Of a stretch of DNA of 42,887 nucleotides, positions 6,770 through 15,803 are shown one piece after another (the stretch's first letter is position 1; every line of letters starts with the position of its first letter). This stretch comes from an uncultured Eubacteriales bacterium (GTDB lineage: Bacteria > Bacillota > Clostridia > Oscillospirales > Oscillospiraceae), in the NCBI GenBank assembly GCA_900319695.1, contig ONPN01000028.1:1-42887 (forward strand), read 5' to 3'. Below the pieces are notes generated by a model, which had not been told where the DNA came from, did not search any database, and was given only the letters and a program-made list of their open reading frames with translations. Made by a program: the position numbers and the translations under genes.

Positions 6770-8962
6770 ATGAAGAAAGCCTTGCGTTTTTTAGCTGAAA
6801 TCTTTGGCTTTGAAAAACTGAGCAAATATGAGCGCGATTATCTGCACGACGCGAATATACGCAGCTGCAGCTATATGGGCTTTATCGTTGTCCTGATCGA
6901 GATCTGGATGCTGGTCCGACAGACCTATTCAAAGATCATCCCCAAATACCAGGCGGGCGGGGATCTGAGGACCCTGTTCATCCAGTACACGTCCAAGTAC
7001 TGGCTGTTCCTGCTGATCGGCCTCGGGCTCATGCTGTTCTGCCTGTTTTATCAGAGAGAAGCGCGGCTTTCAAAGGGCCGCTTTTTTGCCCTGCTTCTGA
7101 CCGGCACGGCCTGTATGCTCTATACCTCGGTTTTGAACCTGGAGAGCTTTACAAAGACGAGCGAGACGATCACCCCGGCGATGGCGGCCATCATGAACAC
7201 CATGCTGGTCTCCGTGTACGTCTTCCTGTTTGTGATCGGCGCGGTGATCGACGCCTATGTGCTGATTAAATATCTGAAAAACAGAAACATTGTCCTGCTG
7301 GAGCATCTGGTCATCGTCGCCTTTACCCTGGTCTGCCTCGCCTTCGGCATCTTCGTGTCGTACAGCGACTTCTGGGGCGGCAAGGAGATCATCTGCTTTT
7401 TGACCATGGTCATCTATGTCGGCGGCCTGCTCATCTACCGCCCGTATATCACGCTGCTGATCCTCGGCACCAGCTTCTGGGGCTTCTATCATATCCTGCT
7501 GACCTATCAGGGCGGCCTGTCCTTCAGGAAGCAGGAGATCGTCATCAGCGGCGTTACAAGACTCATCACCTCCGGCGACACCGTCAACTACATCACCTTC
7601 TTCATCTCCCTGGCCACGATCTGCTTTGCCATCTATCACGGCCGACTGAAGGAGGCCAGAAAATCCAAGGAGCTGGAGAAGAACGCCAAGCAGGATCAGC
7701 TGACCGGCCTTTATAATTACAGCTATTTCTCCGAGCGGGCGGCTGCCGCCATCCGAAATCTCACCGGCAATTACGGCGAAAACGTCCTGCTGTTTATGGA
7801 CGTGCACAACTTCAAGGCCTTCAACGACCAGAGGGGCTTTGAGGCGGGAGACAGATTCCTGGTGGCCTTCGGCGGATACATTGCCGACAGCTTTGGAGAC
7901 TCCCTCTACGGCAGACAGGGCGACGACCATTTTGTCGTCCTGACGAAGACGGAGGGCCTGAGAAAAAAGCTGGAAGAGCTCAACAGCCTGGTCCACGATT
8001 ACGACGAGGAGATCCTGATGGGGATCAACTGCGGCGCCTATCACATGAGCGGGAACAATGAGGACCCGCGCATGGCGGTCGACAGGGCGCGCTACGCCGC
8101 CCACCTGATCAGCAACCGCTTTCAGACCGTCTACATCGAATACGACAAGACGATGAGCGAGGCGTACCACAAGAGGCTGTATATCATCAATAACATCGAC
8201 AACGCCGTCAAAAACGGCTGGATCGTGCCCTTTTATCAGCCGACGGTATGGTCGGATACGAAAGAGGTATGCAGCTGCGAGGCGCTGGCCCGCTGGATGG
8301 ACCCGGTATACGGCCAGCTTTTCCCGAACGAGTTTATCCCCGTGCTGGAGGAGTACCGCCTGATCCACAAGCTCGACAGGGCGATCTTTGAGTTTGCGTG
8401 CCGGGATCTGAGAGAGGCCATGGACGCCGGAAAGCCGGTCGTGCCCATCTCCCTGAACTTCTCGAGACTGGATTTCGAGCTGATGGACGCGGTCATGGAG
8501 CTGGACGAGCTGGCCGCAAAGTATCGTATCGACAGGGAGATGATCCACGTGGAGGTCACGGAGAGCGCGTTGACCGACAACGCCTCCAAGCTCAACCATG
8601 AGATCAACCGCCTGAAGGAGCTGGGCTATTCCCTGTGGCTGGACGATTTCGGCAGCGGCTATTCCTCGCTGAACGTCCTCAAGGACTATCAATTCGACGT
8701 CATCAAGATCGACATGCGCTTCCTGTCCAACCTTGAAAACAGCGAGAAGGCGAAAACGCTGCTCGACTGCATCATCCAGCTGGCCAACCGCATCGACATG
8801 CTGACCCTGACCGAGGGCGTGGAGACTGGGGAACAGGCGGACTATCTCAGACGCATCGGCTGCGACCGCCTCCAGGGCTATCTGTTCAGCAAGCCCGTAC
8901 CCAAAGAAGTTCTGTATGAGCGGGTCGACAGCGGAGAGCTCGTCATGTCCGACAGACGTTAA
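6770..8962 (+). CDS. Membrane protein with degenerate GGDEF and intact EAL domain (c-di-GMP phosphodiesterase)
   Basis: A 730-residue protein predicted to hydrolyse cyclic di-GMP to pGpG. The N-terminal ~300 residues contain about seven or eight hydrophobic helices, a membrane sensor module of unknown ligand. A GGDEF domain follows (QDQLTGLYNY near 306), but its active site is RQGDDHF near 380 instead of GGDEF, so cyclase activity is unlikely. The EAL domain (about 485-725) keeps EALARW near 502, the NFSR asparagine, EVTES, the LDDFGSGYSS loop, the IKID lysine, EGVET near 681 and LQGY, the metal-binding and catalytic set of active enzymes. The start was set at the ATG at 6770, after AGAAAGGA. 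Its neighbour 9120-10829 is a second predicted phosphodiesterase. Confidence 0.9.
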   Translation: MKKALRFLAEIFGFEKLSKYERDYLHDANIRSCSYMGFIVVLIEIWMLVRQTYSKIIPKYQAGGDLRTLFIQYTSKYWLFLLIGLGLMLFCLFYQREARLSKGRFFALLLTGTACMLYTSVLNLESFTKTSETITPAMAAIMNTMLVSVYVFLFVIGAVIDAYVLIKYLKNRNIVLLEHLVIVAFTLVCLAFGIFVSYSDFWGGKEIICFLTMVIYVGGLLIYRPYITLLILGTSFWGFYHILLTYQGGLSFRKQEIVISGVTRLITSGDTVNYITFFISLATICFAIYHGRLKEARKSKELEKNAKQDQLTGLYNYSYFSERAAAAIRNLTGNYGENVLLFMDVHNFKAFNDQRGFEAGDRFLVAFGGYIADSFGDSLYGRQGDDHFVVLTKTEGLRKKLEELNSLVHDYDEEILMGINCGAYHMSGNNEDPRMAVDRARYAAHLISNRFQTVYIEYDKTMSEAYHKRLYIINNIDNAVKNGWIVPFYQPTVWSDTKEVCSCEALARWMDPVYGQLFPNEFIPVLEEYRLIHKLDRAIFEFACRDLREAMDAGKPVVPISLNFSRLDFELMDAVMELDELAAKYRIDREMIHVEVTESALTDNASKLNHEINRLKELGYSLWLDDFGSGYSSLNVLKDYQFDVIKIDMRFLSNLENSEKAKTLLDCIIQLANRIDMLTLTEGVETGEQADYLRRIGCDRLQGYLFSKPVPKEVLYERVDSGELVMSDRR

Positions 8963-8982
8963 GACGATCTCTTATAATGGCA

Positions 8983-9006
8983 GGGCGGGAGCTTCGGCTC
9001 CCGCCC
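8983..9006 (+). terminator. GC-rich UUCG-loop hairpin after the GGDEF/EAL gene
   Basis: GGGCGGGAGC pairs perfectly with GCTCCCGCCC around a TTCG tetraloop, 20 bases after the stop codon. It is followed by TCTCT and not by a clean T-run, so termination may be partial. It separates this gene from the HD-GYP gene. Confidence 0.65.
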
Positions 9007-9119
9007 TCTCTGCATGTGCCATGCAGGCGGCGAAGGCTTGACAAGCCGCCGCGGCAACCCTATAATTTTCATAATATGAAGAAAAAGCCCGAGAGCGGAG
9101 AAAAGGGGAGCAGCGCGCT

Positions 9120-10829
9120 ATGATTCAACAGAGCTATTATTTCGGAGTGTTCCTCCTGTCCTTCCTGCTGACGCTCTGCTACGTCTTCCTCTGGCGGCCG
9201 CGCTTTGATACGCATATGAGCGTGATCTTTATCCTCATCCCGATCGCAAATCTCGCCTATTGGCTGCTGTACATGGCGCGTGACCTGGAGACGGTCATGG
9301 CGCTGCTGAAGGTGGTGTACGCGGGCGGCTGCTTCCTGCCGTGGCTGAGCACCATGTGCGTGATGGGCCTCTGCCGCATCCGGGTCAGCCGCGGCGTGCG
9401 CATGGGGACGCTTCTGTGCAGCGCGGCGGTCTTTCTCGCGGTGCTCACCATAGGCCGCAGCCCGCTTTTCTACAAAAGCCTCACCCTCGACCCGCTCAGC
9501 GACGGCTGGATTCCGGTCAAGGAGTACGGCCCCGTCCACACGGTGCACTATGTCCTGATCGTGCTCTACCTGATGGCAAACCTCGCGGCGCTCTATTATA
9601 CCTACCGGAAGAAAAAGCAGGTCTCGCGCCGCATCCTGTTGCTGCTCTTCCTGCCCATCCCGGTCTCCATCGGGGGCTACTTCGCGGGCCACGCGCTGCT
9701 GCCGCCCGGGTTTGAGCTCATGCCCCTGAGCTATCTGCTGTCCCAGGCGCTCTACCTGCTGATCGCGCGGCGCATGGTGCTCTACAACGTCAGCGAAATG
9801 GTGATCGAGTCCATGGTGCAGTCGGGCGAGACCGGCTTTGTCACGGTGGATCTCGCGTGCAATTACCTCGGCAGCAACGCCAGCGCCAAGCGCTTTCTGC
9901 CGGAACTGCGCACACTCACGGTGGACAGGCCCGTCGGGGAGAGCGGGGAGCTGCGCGAGAGCGTGCTCTGCTGGCTGGAGCGCTTCAAAAACGACCCGAA
10001 CGACGACAAGTCCCTCTGGCGGCGCCTCGATGAAAACGGGGAGGAGCGCTGGTACAGCGTGGACGTCAGCGACCTCTACGACGGGCAGCGCAAGTGCGGC
10101 TATCAGATCTTCCTCCAGGACGACACACAGCGGCAGAAATACATCGCTCTGCTCGACCGATACAACGCCGACCTCCAGGCCGAGGTGGACGCCAAGACCG
10201 AGCGCCTTGTCGTCATGCACGACAGGCTCATTCTCGGCATGGCCTCCATGGTCGAAAGCCGCGACAACTCCACCGGCGGCCACATCCGCAGGACCAGCGA
10301 GGGCGTGCGCATCCTGATCGAGACGGCGCGGGAAAACGGCGCCCTCAGGCTCTCGGACGAGTTCTGCAAAAATATCGTCAAGGCCGCGCCCATGCACGAC
10401 CTCGGCAAGATCGCGGTGGACGACGCGGTGCTCAGAAAGCCCGGCCGCTTTACCCCGGAGGAATTTGAAAAGATGAAGGCCCACGCCGCCGAGGGGGCGC
10501 GCATCGTGCACGAGATCCTGCGCGACACCGACGACGAGTCTTTCCGCCGCATCGCCGAAAACGTCGCCCACTACCACCATGAGCGCATGGACGGCTCCGG
10601 CTACCCCGACGGCCTGAGAGGGGAGGACATCCCGCTCGAGGCGCGGATCATGGCCATCGCGGACGTGTACGACGCTCTGGTCAGCAAGCGCGTCTACAAG
10701 GACGCCTTCAGCTTCGAGAAGGCCGACCGCATCATCATGGAGGGCATGGGCCCGCAGTTCGACGAGACGCTCAAAGAGACCTACGCGGCCGCGCGTCCGA
10801 AGCTCGAGGCGTACTATTCCAACTTGTAA
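9120..10829 (+). CDS. Membrane 7TM sensor / PAS-like / HD-GYP phosphodiesterase
   Basis: A 569-residue signalling protein. Seven hydrophobic helices fill the first ~225 residues in the arrangement of the 7TM module found at the N terminus of many histidine kinases. A PAS-like segment (ETGFVTVDLACNYLGSNASA onward) and a short coiled coil (LLDRYNADLQAEVDAKTERL) lead to the HD-GYP domain at about 370-560. That domain shows GGHIRRT, the catalytic HDLGK near 427, HHERMDGSGYPDGL near 484 and ADVYDAL. HD-GYP proteins degrade cyclic di-GMP to GMP. GGGGAG lies upstream of the ATG. The MFS gene follows after 14 bases and may be co-transcribed. The sensed signal cannot be told from sequence. Confidence 0.9.
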   Translation: MIQQSYYFGVFLLSFLLTLCYVFLWRPRFDTHMSVIFILIPIANLAYWLLYMARDLETVMALLKVVYAGGCFLPWLSTMCVMGLCRIRVSRGVRMGTLLCSAAVFLAVLTIGRSPLFYKSLTLDPLSDGWIPVKEYGPVHTVHYVLIVLYLMANLAALYYTYRKKKQVSRRILLLLFLPIPVSIGGYFAGHALLPPGFELMPLSYLLSQALYLLIARRMVLYNVSEMVIESMVQSGETGFVTVDLACNYLGSNASAKRFLPELRTLTVDRPVGESGELRESVLCWLERFKNDPNDDKSLWRRLDENGEERWYSVDVSDLYDGQRKCGYQIFLQDDTQRQKYIALLDRYNADLQAEVDAKTERLVVMHDRLILGMASMVESRDNSTGGHIRRTSEGVRILIETARENGALRLSDEFCKNIVKAAPMHDLGKIAVDDAVLRKPGRFTPEEFEKMKAHAAEGARIVHEILRDTDDESFRRIAENVAHYHHERMDGSGYPDGLRGEDIPLEARIMAIADVYDALVSKRVYKDAFSFEKADRIIMEGMGPQFDETLKETYAAARPKLEAYYSNL

Positions 10830-10843
10830 ACTTGGGAGGCTTT

Positions 10844-12001
10844 ATGACTTCTCTTCTTCTCGCGGTAATCTATCTCATTTTCATCAGTCTCGGTCTGCCG
10901 GACTCGCTCCTGGGCTCCGGCTGGCCGAAAATGCAGACGGTGTTCGGCGTGCCCTCGTCCTGGGCGGGCTATGTGTCCATGACCATCTGCTTTATGACCA
11001 TCATCTCGGCGCTTTTGAGCACCCGCCTCATCCGGCGCTTTCATACCAAATGGATCGTGATCGTGTCGATCCTGCTCACGGTCCTGGGCCTGCTGGGCTT
11101 TTCGATCTCCACGCGGTACTGGATGCTATTCTTCTTCGCCGTGCCCTACGGCCTCGGCGCGGGCTCCATCGACGCCTCGGTCAACCACTATGTGGCAAAC
11201 CACTTCCCGGGCTCCGTGATGAACTTCCTGCACTGCTTCTACGGCGTGGGCGCGGTCATCAGCCCGGCCATCATGTCTTACGCGCTCAAGGTCGCCCGCT
11301 GGAACGAGGGCTACCGCTGGACGGCGTACATCCAGACGGGCATCCTGCTTGTCTGCGTGCTGTCCCTGCCGCTCTGGAAGAAGAGCGGGACGGCCGCGGA
11401 CGAGGAAGAGCTGCGCGGCGGCGCGGGCATACGCGAGACACTCGGCAGGCCCGGCGTCCTGCTCACGCTGATCGCCTTCTTCGCCTACTGCTCCGGCGAG
11501 GCCACCTGCTTTCTCTGGACGCCCAGCTACTTTGCCGGAACAAAGCAGGGCCTGAGCGATGAGACCATCGCCGCCTTCGGCTCGCTGATCTTCGGCGGTC
11601 TCATGCTGGGCAGGCTCATCTCGGGCTTTGTCTCCAACCGGCTCGGGGACAGGCGGCTCATCCGCATCGGCATCGCGGTGGAGCTTGCCGGCATCCTGCT
11701 GGTCCTGCTGCCCTCGGCGGGCTGGGGCCTCGCGGCGCTCGGCTTCGTCGTGATCGGCGCGGGCATGGGCCCGGTCTATCCCGCCATCCAGCACATGGCC
11801 CCGGCAAACTTCGGCAAGAGATACAGCGCCGCGGTCATCGGCCTGCAGATGGCCTCCGCCTATGTCGGCAGCACCTTCATGCCCATGGTCTTCGGCCATA
11901 TCCAGCAGGCCGTCGGCATGCGGATCATGCCGCTGTGGCTGCTGCTCTTCGCCGCGCTCAATCTCAGTATGCTCGAGATCACATACCGGAAAATTCAATG
12001 A
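10844..12001 (+). CDS. Major facilitator superfamily transporter
   Basis: A 385-residue protein with about twelve hydrophobic helices. The first half has the LGSGWPKMQTVFG and GLGAGSIDASVNHYVANHFPGSVMNFLHCFYGVGAVISP segments seen in the FucP/YbjJ-like branch of the MFS, which carries sugars and other small solutes. The second half includes SLIFGGLMLGRLISGF and GAGMGPVYPAIQHM. Substrate unknown. The start is the ATG at 10844, placed by GGGAGG seven bases upstream; an in-frame start at 10832 precedes this site. It converges on nagA across a shared terminator, so any link to amino-sugar metabolism is positional only. Confidence 0.82.
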   Translation: MTSLLLAVIYLIFISLGLPDSLLGSGWPKMQTVFGVPSSWAGYVSMTICFMTIISALLSTRLIRRFHTKWIVIVSILLTVLGLLGFSISTRYWMLFFFAVPYGLGAGSIDASVNHYVANHFPGSVMNFLHCFYGVGAVISPAIMSYALKVARWNEGYRWTAYIQTGILLVCVLSLPLWKKSGTAADEEELRGGAGIRETLGRPGVLLTLIAFFAYCSGEATCFLWTPSYFAGTKQGLSDETIAAFGSLIFGGLMLGRLISGFVSNRLGDRRLIRIGIAVELAGILLVLLPSAGWGLAALGFVVIGAGMGPVYPAIQHMAPANFGKRYSAAVIGLQMASAYVGSTFMPMVFGHIQQAVGMRIMPLWLLLFAALNLSMLEITYRKIQ

Positions 12002-12010
12002 CAGATATGA

Positions 12011-12048
12011 TACGAGGGCCGGAGAAAACTTCCGGCCCTCGTATTTTT
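12011..12048 (+). terminator. Strong terminator between the MFS gene and nagA
   Basis: TACGAGGGCCGGA (12011-12023) pairs perfectly with TCCGGCCCTCGTA (12031-12043), followed by TTTTT. It is a textbook factor-independent terminator for the plus-strand MFS gene and overlaps the end of the convergent nagA gene (stop at 12047). Confidence 0.9.
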
Positions 12049-13165
12049 ATACCTTTTTCCCGCCAATGTACACCGCGCGGGGCGTGAGGTCATCGCCGCA
12101 GACCACAAAGTCCGCGAGCTTGCCCTGCTCGATCGAGCCGATCTCGTCCGCGCGCCCGATCTCCCCCGCGGGGCGTATCGTCGCGGCGCGGATGGCCTCG
12201 TCCCGGTCGACGCCGAAGCGGATGGCGTTGAGCATGTCGGCGTACAGATCCGACGCCGCGCCCGCGATCGTCCCGTCCGCGAGGCGCGCCACGCCCCCCG
12301 AGAGAAACACCTGCTGGCCGCCGAGCTCATATTCGCCGTCCGGCATCCCGCAGCAGCGAAGGGAGTCGGAGATCAGGCAGATGCGCCAGGGGAAGAGCCT
12401 GAACGCCATGCGCACGGCGCTCGGGTGGACGTGCAGCCCGTCACAGATGAGCTCGGCAGCAACAAAATCCCGCTCGGAGGCCGCGCCGATGACGCCCGGC
12501 CTGCGGTGGTGGATGGGCGGCATGGCGTTGAAGAGATGGGTCAGGTGGCCCGCCCCCGCGTCGAAGACCGCCGCCGCCTCGTCGTAAGCCGCGTCGGTGT
12601 GGGCGACCGACACGGTGCACAGCGCCTTCGCGCCTCTGGCAAATTCGGCCGCGCCGGGAAGCTCCGCCGCCACATCCACGATGCGGATAAGCCCCCCGCA
12701 GCCCTCAAAGAGCCCGCGGAAGCCCTCGAGGTCCGGCGGCTTCAAGAACGCGCCGTTCTGCGCGCCCTTCTTCTTTTCGGAGAAATAGGGCCCTTCCATG
12801 TGAATGCCCATCACCCGCGCGCAGCCGTCTGGCCGGTGCACGCTGAGCTGCACCGCCGTCCGAAACGCCTGCTCCAGCGTCTCATAGGGCAGGGTCATGG
12901 AGGTGGGGGCAAAGCTCGTCACGCCGCATTTGGCCAGATGCGCCGCCATGCGCGTGAGCCCATCGGGATCGCCGTCAGAGAAGTCCGCGCCCGCCGCCCC
13001 GTGGGTGTGGATGTCCACAAGGCCCGGAATCACACAGGCCCCGCCGAGATCGGCACCGCCCGCGCGCCCGCCCTCAAAGACTTCGGCAAAGCGCCCGCCC
13101 TCCACGACAAAGCCGCCGTGCATGAAGCCCTCCGGTGTAAAGACTTTCACATTTGTAAACAGCAT
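12047..13165 (-). CDS. nagA: N-acetylglucosamine-6-phosphate deacetylase
   Basis: NagA removes the acetyl group from GlcNAc-6-phosphate to give glucosamine-6-phosphate, linking cell-wall sugar salvage to glycolysis and peptidoglycan precursors in the cytoplasm. The 372-residue product has the amidohydrolase motifs in order: GLVDIHTHG (metal-binding HxH at 53/55), GIHMEGPYFSEKKKGAQN, VSVAHTDA, THLFNAMPPIHHRRPG, ICDGLHVHP and the aspartate in CLISDSL. The start at 13165 follows GGAGGTG; an in-frame ATG at 13213 is less well placed. No nagB is next to it in this window, so it appears as a single-gene unit with its own good promoter. Confidence 0.9.
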   Translation of the reverse strand: MLFTNVKVFTPEGFMHGGFVVEGGRFAEVFEGGRAGGADLGGACVIPGLVDIHTHGAAGADFSDGDPDGLTRMAAHLAKCGVTSFAPTSMTLPYETLEQAFRTAVQLSVHRPDGCARVMGIHMEGPYFSEKKKGAQNGAFLKPPDLEGFRGLFEGCGGLIRIVDVAAELPGAAEFARGAKALCTVSVAHTDAAYDEAAAVFDAGAGHLTHLFNAMPPIHHRRPGVIGAASERDFVAAELICDGLHVHPSAVRMAFRLFPWRICLISDSLRCCGMPDGEYELGGQQVFLSGGVARLADGTIAGAASDLYADMLNAIRFGVDRDEAIRAATIRPAGEIGRADEIGSIEQGKLADFVVCGDDLTPRAVYIGGKKV

Positions 13166-13234
13166 CTCACACCTCCGGCAGGCATACGAAATGCCATATG
13201 CGCTGCCTTTCAACAGACAGGATTCCTGCCTTTC

Positions 13235-13272
13235 AGTATAGCAAAGAGGGGGCCGGGCGGCAAGCGCTTTTG
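13235..13272 (-). promoter_or_regulatory. nagA promoter with possible catabolite-response-like sequence
   Basis: On the minus strand TTGCCG (13263-13258) and TATACT (13240-13235) are separated by exactly 17 bases, a good housekeeping promoter about 70 bases upstream of the nagA start. The sequence overlapping the -35 box on the distal side, CAAAAGCGCTTGCC (13272-13259), has the AAAGCG core of a CcpA cre site but about four mismatches to the consensus, so catabolite control is only a suggestion. Confidence 0.65.
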
Positions 13273-13310
13273 AGTTGCTTTTTAACTACCTGTGTGATAA
13301 TCTATATGAA

Positions 13311-13468
13311 GGCAACACCGCACAATCCGCCTTCGGCATCTTTCGGAAAAATCGCGCTCTGATTTTGTCACTTTTCTTGCAATACACAAAGTATTCCTGC
13401 GAAAAACTGCCTTCATCAGAACCCAATTTTTCTCGAAATCTGCTCTTGCCGAATTATGCGGTGTTGCC
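13311..13468. repeat. 158-bp copy of the GGCAACACCG inverted-repeat element
   Basis: Both ends carry the same inverted repeat: GGCAACACCGCACAATCC at the left and, inverted, GGCAACACCGCATAATTC at the right. It has the ~115-base left arm shared with 19903-20019 and the ~45-base right arm shared with 6201-6245, but lacks the hairpin-rich middle of the 324-bp copy. The flanks (TGAA and TTCT) show no target duplication, which fits deletion or recombination at this site. It abuts a glycosyltransferase remnant on its right. Confidence 0.85.
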
Positions 13469-13611
13469 TTCTGCACGGCTGGCTGTGGCTGATTGCAAAG
13501 GATGGCTGGCACAGTGCGCAGGTGATCCGGCACGGCAAACTCACGCGCCTGCGTGTAATCTGGCGGGGCTTTTTGAATGGCGTTCGATTTCACCCGAAAG
13601 CGGATTCGTGA
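13468..13611 (+). pseudogene. C-terminal remnant of a glycosyltransferase
   Basis: From the right end of the inverted-repeat element the frame reads LHGWLWLIAKDGWHSAQVIR, then RLRVIWRGFLNG and a TGA stop at 13609-13611. This resembles the C-terminal tail of bacterial family 2 glycosyltransferases, which often end in a basic R-x-L-x-x-x-W-x-G-x-x-x-G segment. Nothing upstream of the element continues the protein, so about 46 codons of a lost gene remain. The junction with the element suggests that the element or recombination at it removed the rest. Family assignment is tentative because of the short length. Confidence 0.5.
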
Positions 13612-13619
13612 GGTGCGCA

Positions 13620-14654
13620 ATGAAGCAAAACAATTCAACATCAATCGACGTTGTGATTTGCTGGGTCGATGGCAGCGACGAACTATGGAGAAAAGAAAAA
13701 CACTTTTGGGAGTCAAAAGAACATCCGAACGAAACCAAGATTGAGCAACAGTGGAACAAAGGGAATATCCGTTTTCGCGACTGGGGCACACTGCGGTATT
13801 TCTTTCGCGGGATCGAGCAATTTGCTCCGTGGGTTCACAATATATATTTTGTTACATACGGCCATTTGCCGCCCTGGCTAAACATCTCACATCCAAAGCT
13901 ACGCATTGTAAGGCATGAGGAATATATCCCGCAGAAGTATTTGCCAACCTTTAATTCACACACAATTGAGCTGAATTTTCATAGAATTCAAGGCTTATCC
14001 GAACAATTTATATACTTCAACGATGATCAGTTCCTCACAGCGCCGACCAGAGAAACTGACTTTTTCAGGAATGGGCTTCCCTGCGACTCCGCAATTCTTA
14101 ATCCCATTCCCATGACACGCGGAATCGGTCATGCGGAGATCAATAACACTGAAATAATAAATGACCACTTCAGTAAAAACCATGTAATTGCCTCCAATCC
14201 GCTCAAGTGGTTCAATCTGAAATACGGCCGTAAGGTCCTGCGTACCTGCCTGATGATGCCGTGGAAACGCTTTGTCGGATTGTATGAGCAGCATTTGCCG
14301 ACAAGCTTCTTAAAATCGTCCTACGAAAAAGTTTGGGAGCGGGAAAAGGAAGAACTCGACCTGACATGCAGATGCAAGTTTCGGGACCGCAGCAATGTGA
14401 ATCAATGGTTAATCAAAAACTGGCAGATCGCGGAGGGTAGATTTGTCCCCCGGTCTTTTGACATCGGGCGTATGTTCATGTATGGAGAAGATAACAACTA
14501 TGACGAGGTTTGCGCTGCGGTAAGAAGCAGAAAATGGAAAATGCTATGTATTAATGATTCGGCGAGTATTGACGATTTTGAGCGCAGGCAGGCACAGTTG
14601 CTTGAAGCTTTTCATGCTATTCTGCCTGAAAAATCCAAGTATGAACTGTACTAA
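13620..14654 (+). CDS. Stealth-family sugar-phosphate transferase (capsule/cell-surface polysaccharide)
   Basis: Stealth proteins transfer hexose-1-phosphate from a nucleotide sugar to build phosphodiester-linked surface polysaccharides. The 344-residue product shows conserved region 1 as IDVVICWVDGSDELW (9-23) and region 2 as RFRDWGTLRYFFRGIEQFAP, HLPPWLNISHPKLRIVRHE, FNSHTIE and IYFNDDQFLT (51-140), then FRDRSNVNQWLIKNW as the likely region 3 and a short C-terminal region 4 (CINDSASIDDFE). The start at 13620 overlaps the end of the truncated glycosyltransferase frame by position (gap of 8 bases) and is preceded by GTGAGGTG. Composition is clearly more AT-rich than the flanking genes, a sign of transfer. 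The donor sugar is unknown. Confidence 0.88.
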   Translation: MKQNNSTSIDVVICWVDGSDELWRKEKHFWESKEHPNETKIEQQWNKGNIRFRDWGTLRYFFRGIEQFAPWVHNIYFVTYGHLPPWLNISHPKLRIVRHEEYIPQKYLPTFNSHTIELNFHRIQGLSEQFIYFNDDQFLTAPTRETDFFRNGLPCDSAILNPIPMTRGIGHAEINNTEIINDHFSKNHVIASNPLKWFNLKYGRKVLRTCLMMPWKRFVGLYEQHLPTSFLKSSYEKVWEREKEELDLTCRCKFRDRSNVNQWLIKNWQIAEGRFVPRSFDIGRMFMYGEDNNYDEVCAAVRSRKWKMLCINDSASIDDFERRQAQLLEAFHAILPEKSKYELY

Positions 14655-14668
14655 ATGGGGGGCATATC

Positions 14669-15733
14669 ATGGAGCAAAATCATAATCCCGAGAATTGTCA
14701 AATCACGATCCGGCCTGCGTTTGACGGAGGAACGGATGCCATTGTTTTCTGCGTGAATGATTATTATTGTCCATATTTGTCCGTGATGCTATACTCCGTT
14801 ATAGAGCATGCATCTCCCAGTCGGAACTACGACATTATCATACTGCACAGGGACATTACGCCTGAGAATCAGAATATCCTGCGGCAGATGGGAGCGGAGT
14901 ATGACAATGTTTCCATCCGCTTTCTCAATGTTGGTTCGTTGATTTGCGGCTATTCCCTGTATACGGGTGGAAAAAGAGATTTTTCTATCGACGCCTATCT
15001 GCGCCTCCTGATTCCCGATGTGCTGGACAGCGCTTATCACAAGGCTCTGTATCTGGACGCTGATATGCTTGCGCTGACTGATGTGGGTGAACTGCTTGAT
15101 ACGGAGCTTGATGGATATCTTTTGGCATCCTCCCGGGATTTGAGTGGGCTGGCAACTTATTACGGTCCACGTGATGACCTGAAAAAGTACCGCGACAGCA
15201 TTCTGCATCTGAGCCAGCCAAACGATTATTTCATTGATGGTATGCTGGTTCTTAATCTGGATGCGTTTCGCAAATCATATACCTCTAATGAACTTCTGCG
15301 CCTTGCCGCGTCAAGGGATTGGCTACAGCACGATCAGGATGTGCTGAATCTCATTTGCGACGGTGGGAAGGCAAAAATGCTTCACGCGAGCTGGGATGTG
15401 ATGAAGCCATATCGTCCGGATCTGCTGCCGGAACCGTGCAGAGTTGAGCTCGCGGAAGCCATAAAGGATCCCAAAATCATCCACTTCGGAGGCGTAAGAA
15501 AACCCTGGAAAAATCTGGACAGCCCCTGGACGGATTTGTTCTGGGATACCGCCGTGAAAACGCACTGCTATAAAGAGATCATCTATCGCCTTCTCCATCA
15601 TGATGACCCCGAAAGGAAAAACTGTGAGATCATTACGCGCATCAACAACGGTGAAATATGGTTTCGCCACATGGCAAAGTTTAATGCAGCCTGGCTTCTT
15701 TTCAAGGTGAGAAGTAAACTGCGAATACGATAG
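14669..15733 (+). CDS. Glycosyltransferase family 8 (LgtC-like)
   Basis: A 354-residue retaining glycosyltransferase, probably adding galactose or glucose to a lipid-linked surface glycan. Evidence is the N-terminal nucleotide-binding start (DAIVFCVNDYYCPYLSVMLYS), the DAYLRLLIP segment, the metal-binding DxD as LYLDADML (D130, D132), the FIDGMLVLNLDAFR region and the C-terminal IIHFGGVRKPW motif near residue 275 that contacts the donor. GGGGGGC precedes the ATG, and the gene lies 14 bases after the first Stealth gene, so they form one operon. It shares the low GC of its neighbours. Confidence 0.88.
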   Translation: MEQNHNPENCQITIRPAFDGGTDAIVFCVNDYYCPYLSVMLYSVIEHASPSRNYDIIILHRDITPENQNILRQMGAEYDNVSIRFLNVGSLICGYSLYTGGKRDFSIDAYLRLLIPDVLDSAYHKALYLDADMLALTDVGELLDTELDGYLLASSRDLSGLATYYGPRDDLKKYRDSILHLSQPNDYFIDGMLVLNLDAFRKSYTSNELLRLAASRDWLQHDQDVLNLICDGGKAKMLHASWDVMKPYRPDLLPEPCRVELAEAIKDPKIIHFGGVRKPWKNLDSPWTDLFWDTAVKTHCYKEIIYRLLHHDDPERKNCEIITRINNGEIWFRHMAKFNAAWLLFKVRSKLRIR

Positions 15734-15803
15734 CGCATTGTAAAACACCGTGTAACGATTCCGTCTCACCCATGCACGGGGGGGGAGTTCAGGGGGAACG
15801 CCT

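Noticed and set aside
13275-13619. N-terminal extension of the first Stealth protein
   Set aside because: The upstream in-frame codons translate the inverted-repeat element and an out-of-frame glycosyltransferase remnant; Stealth homology starts at the ATG at 13620.
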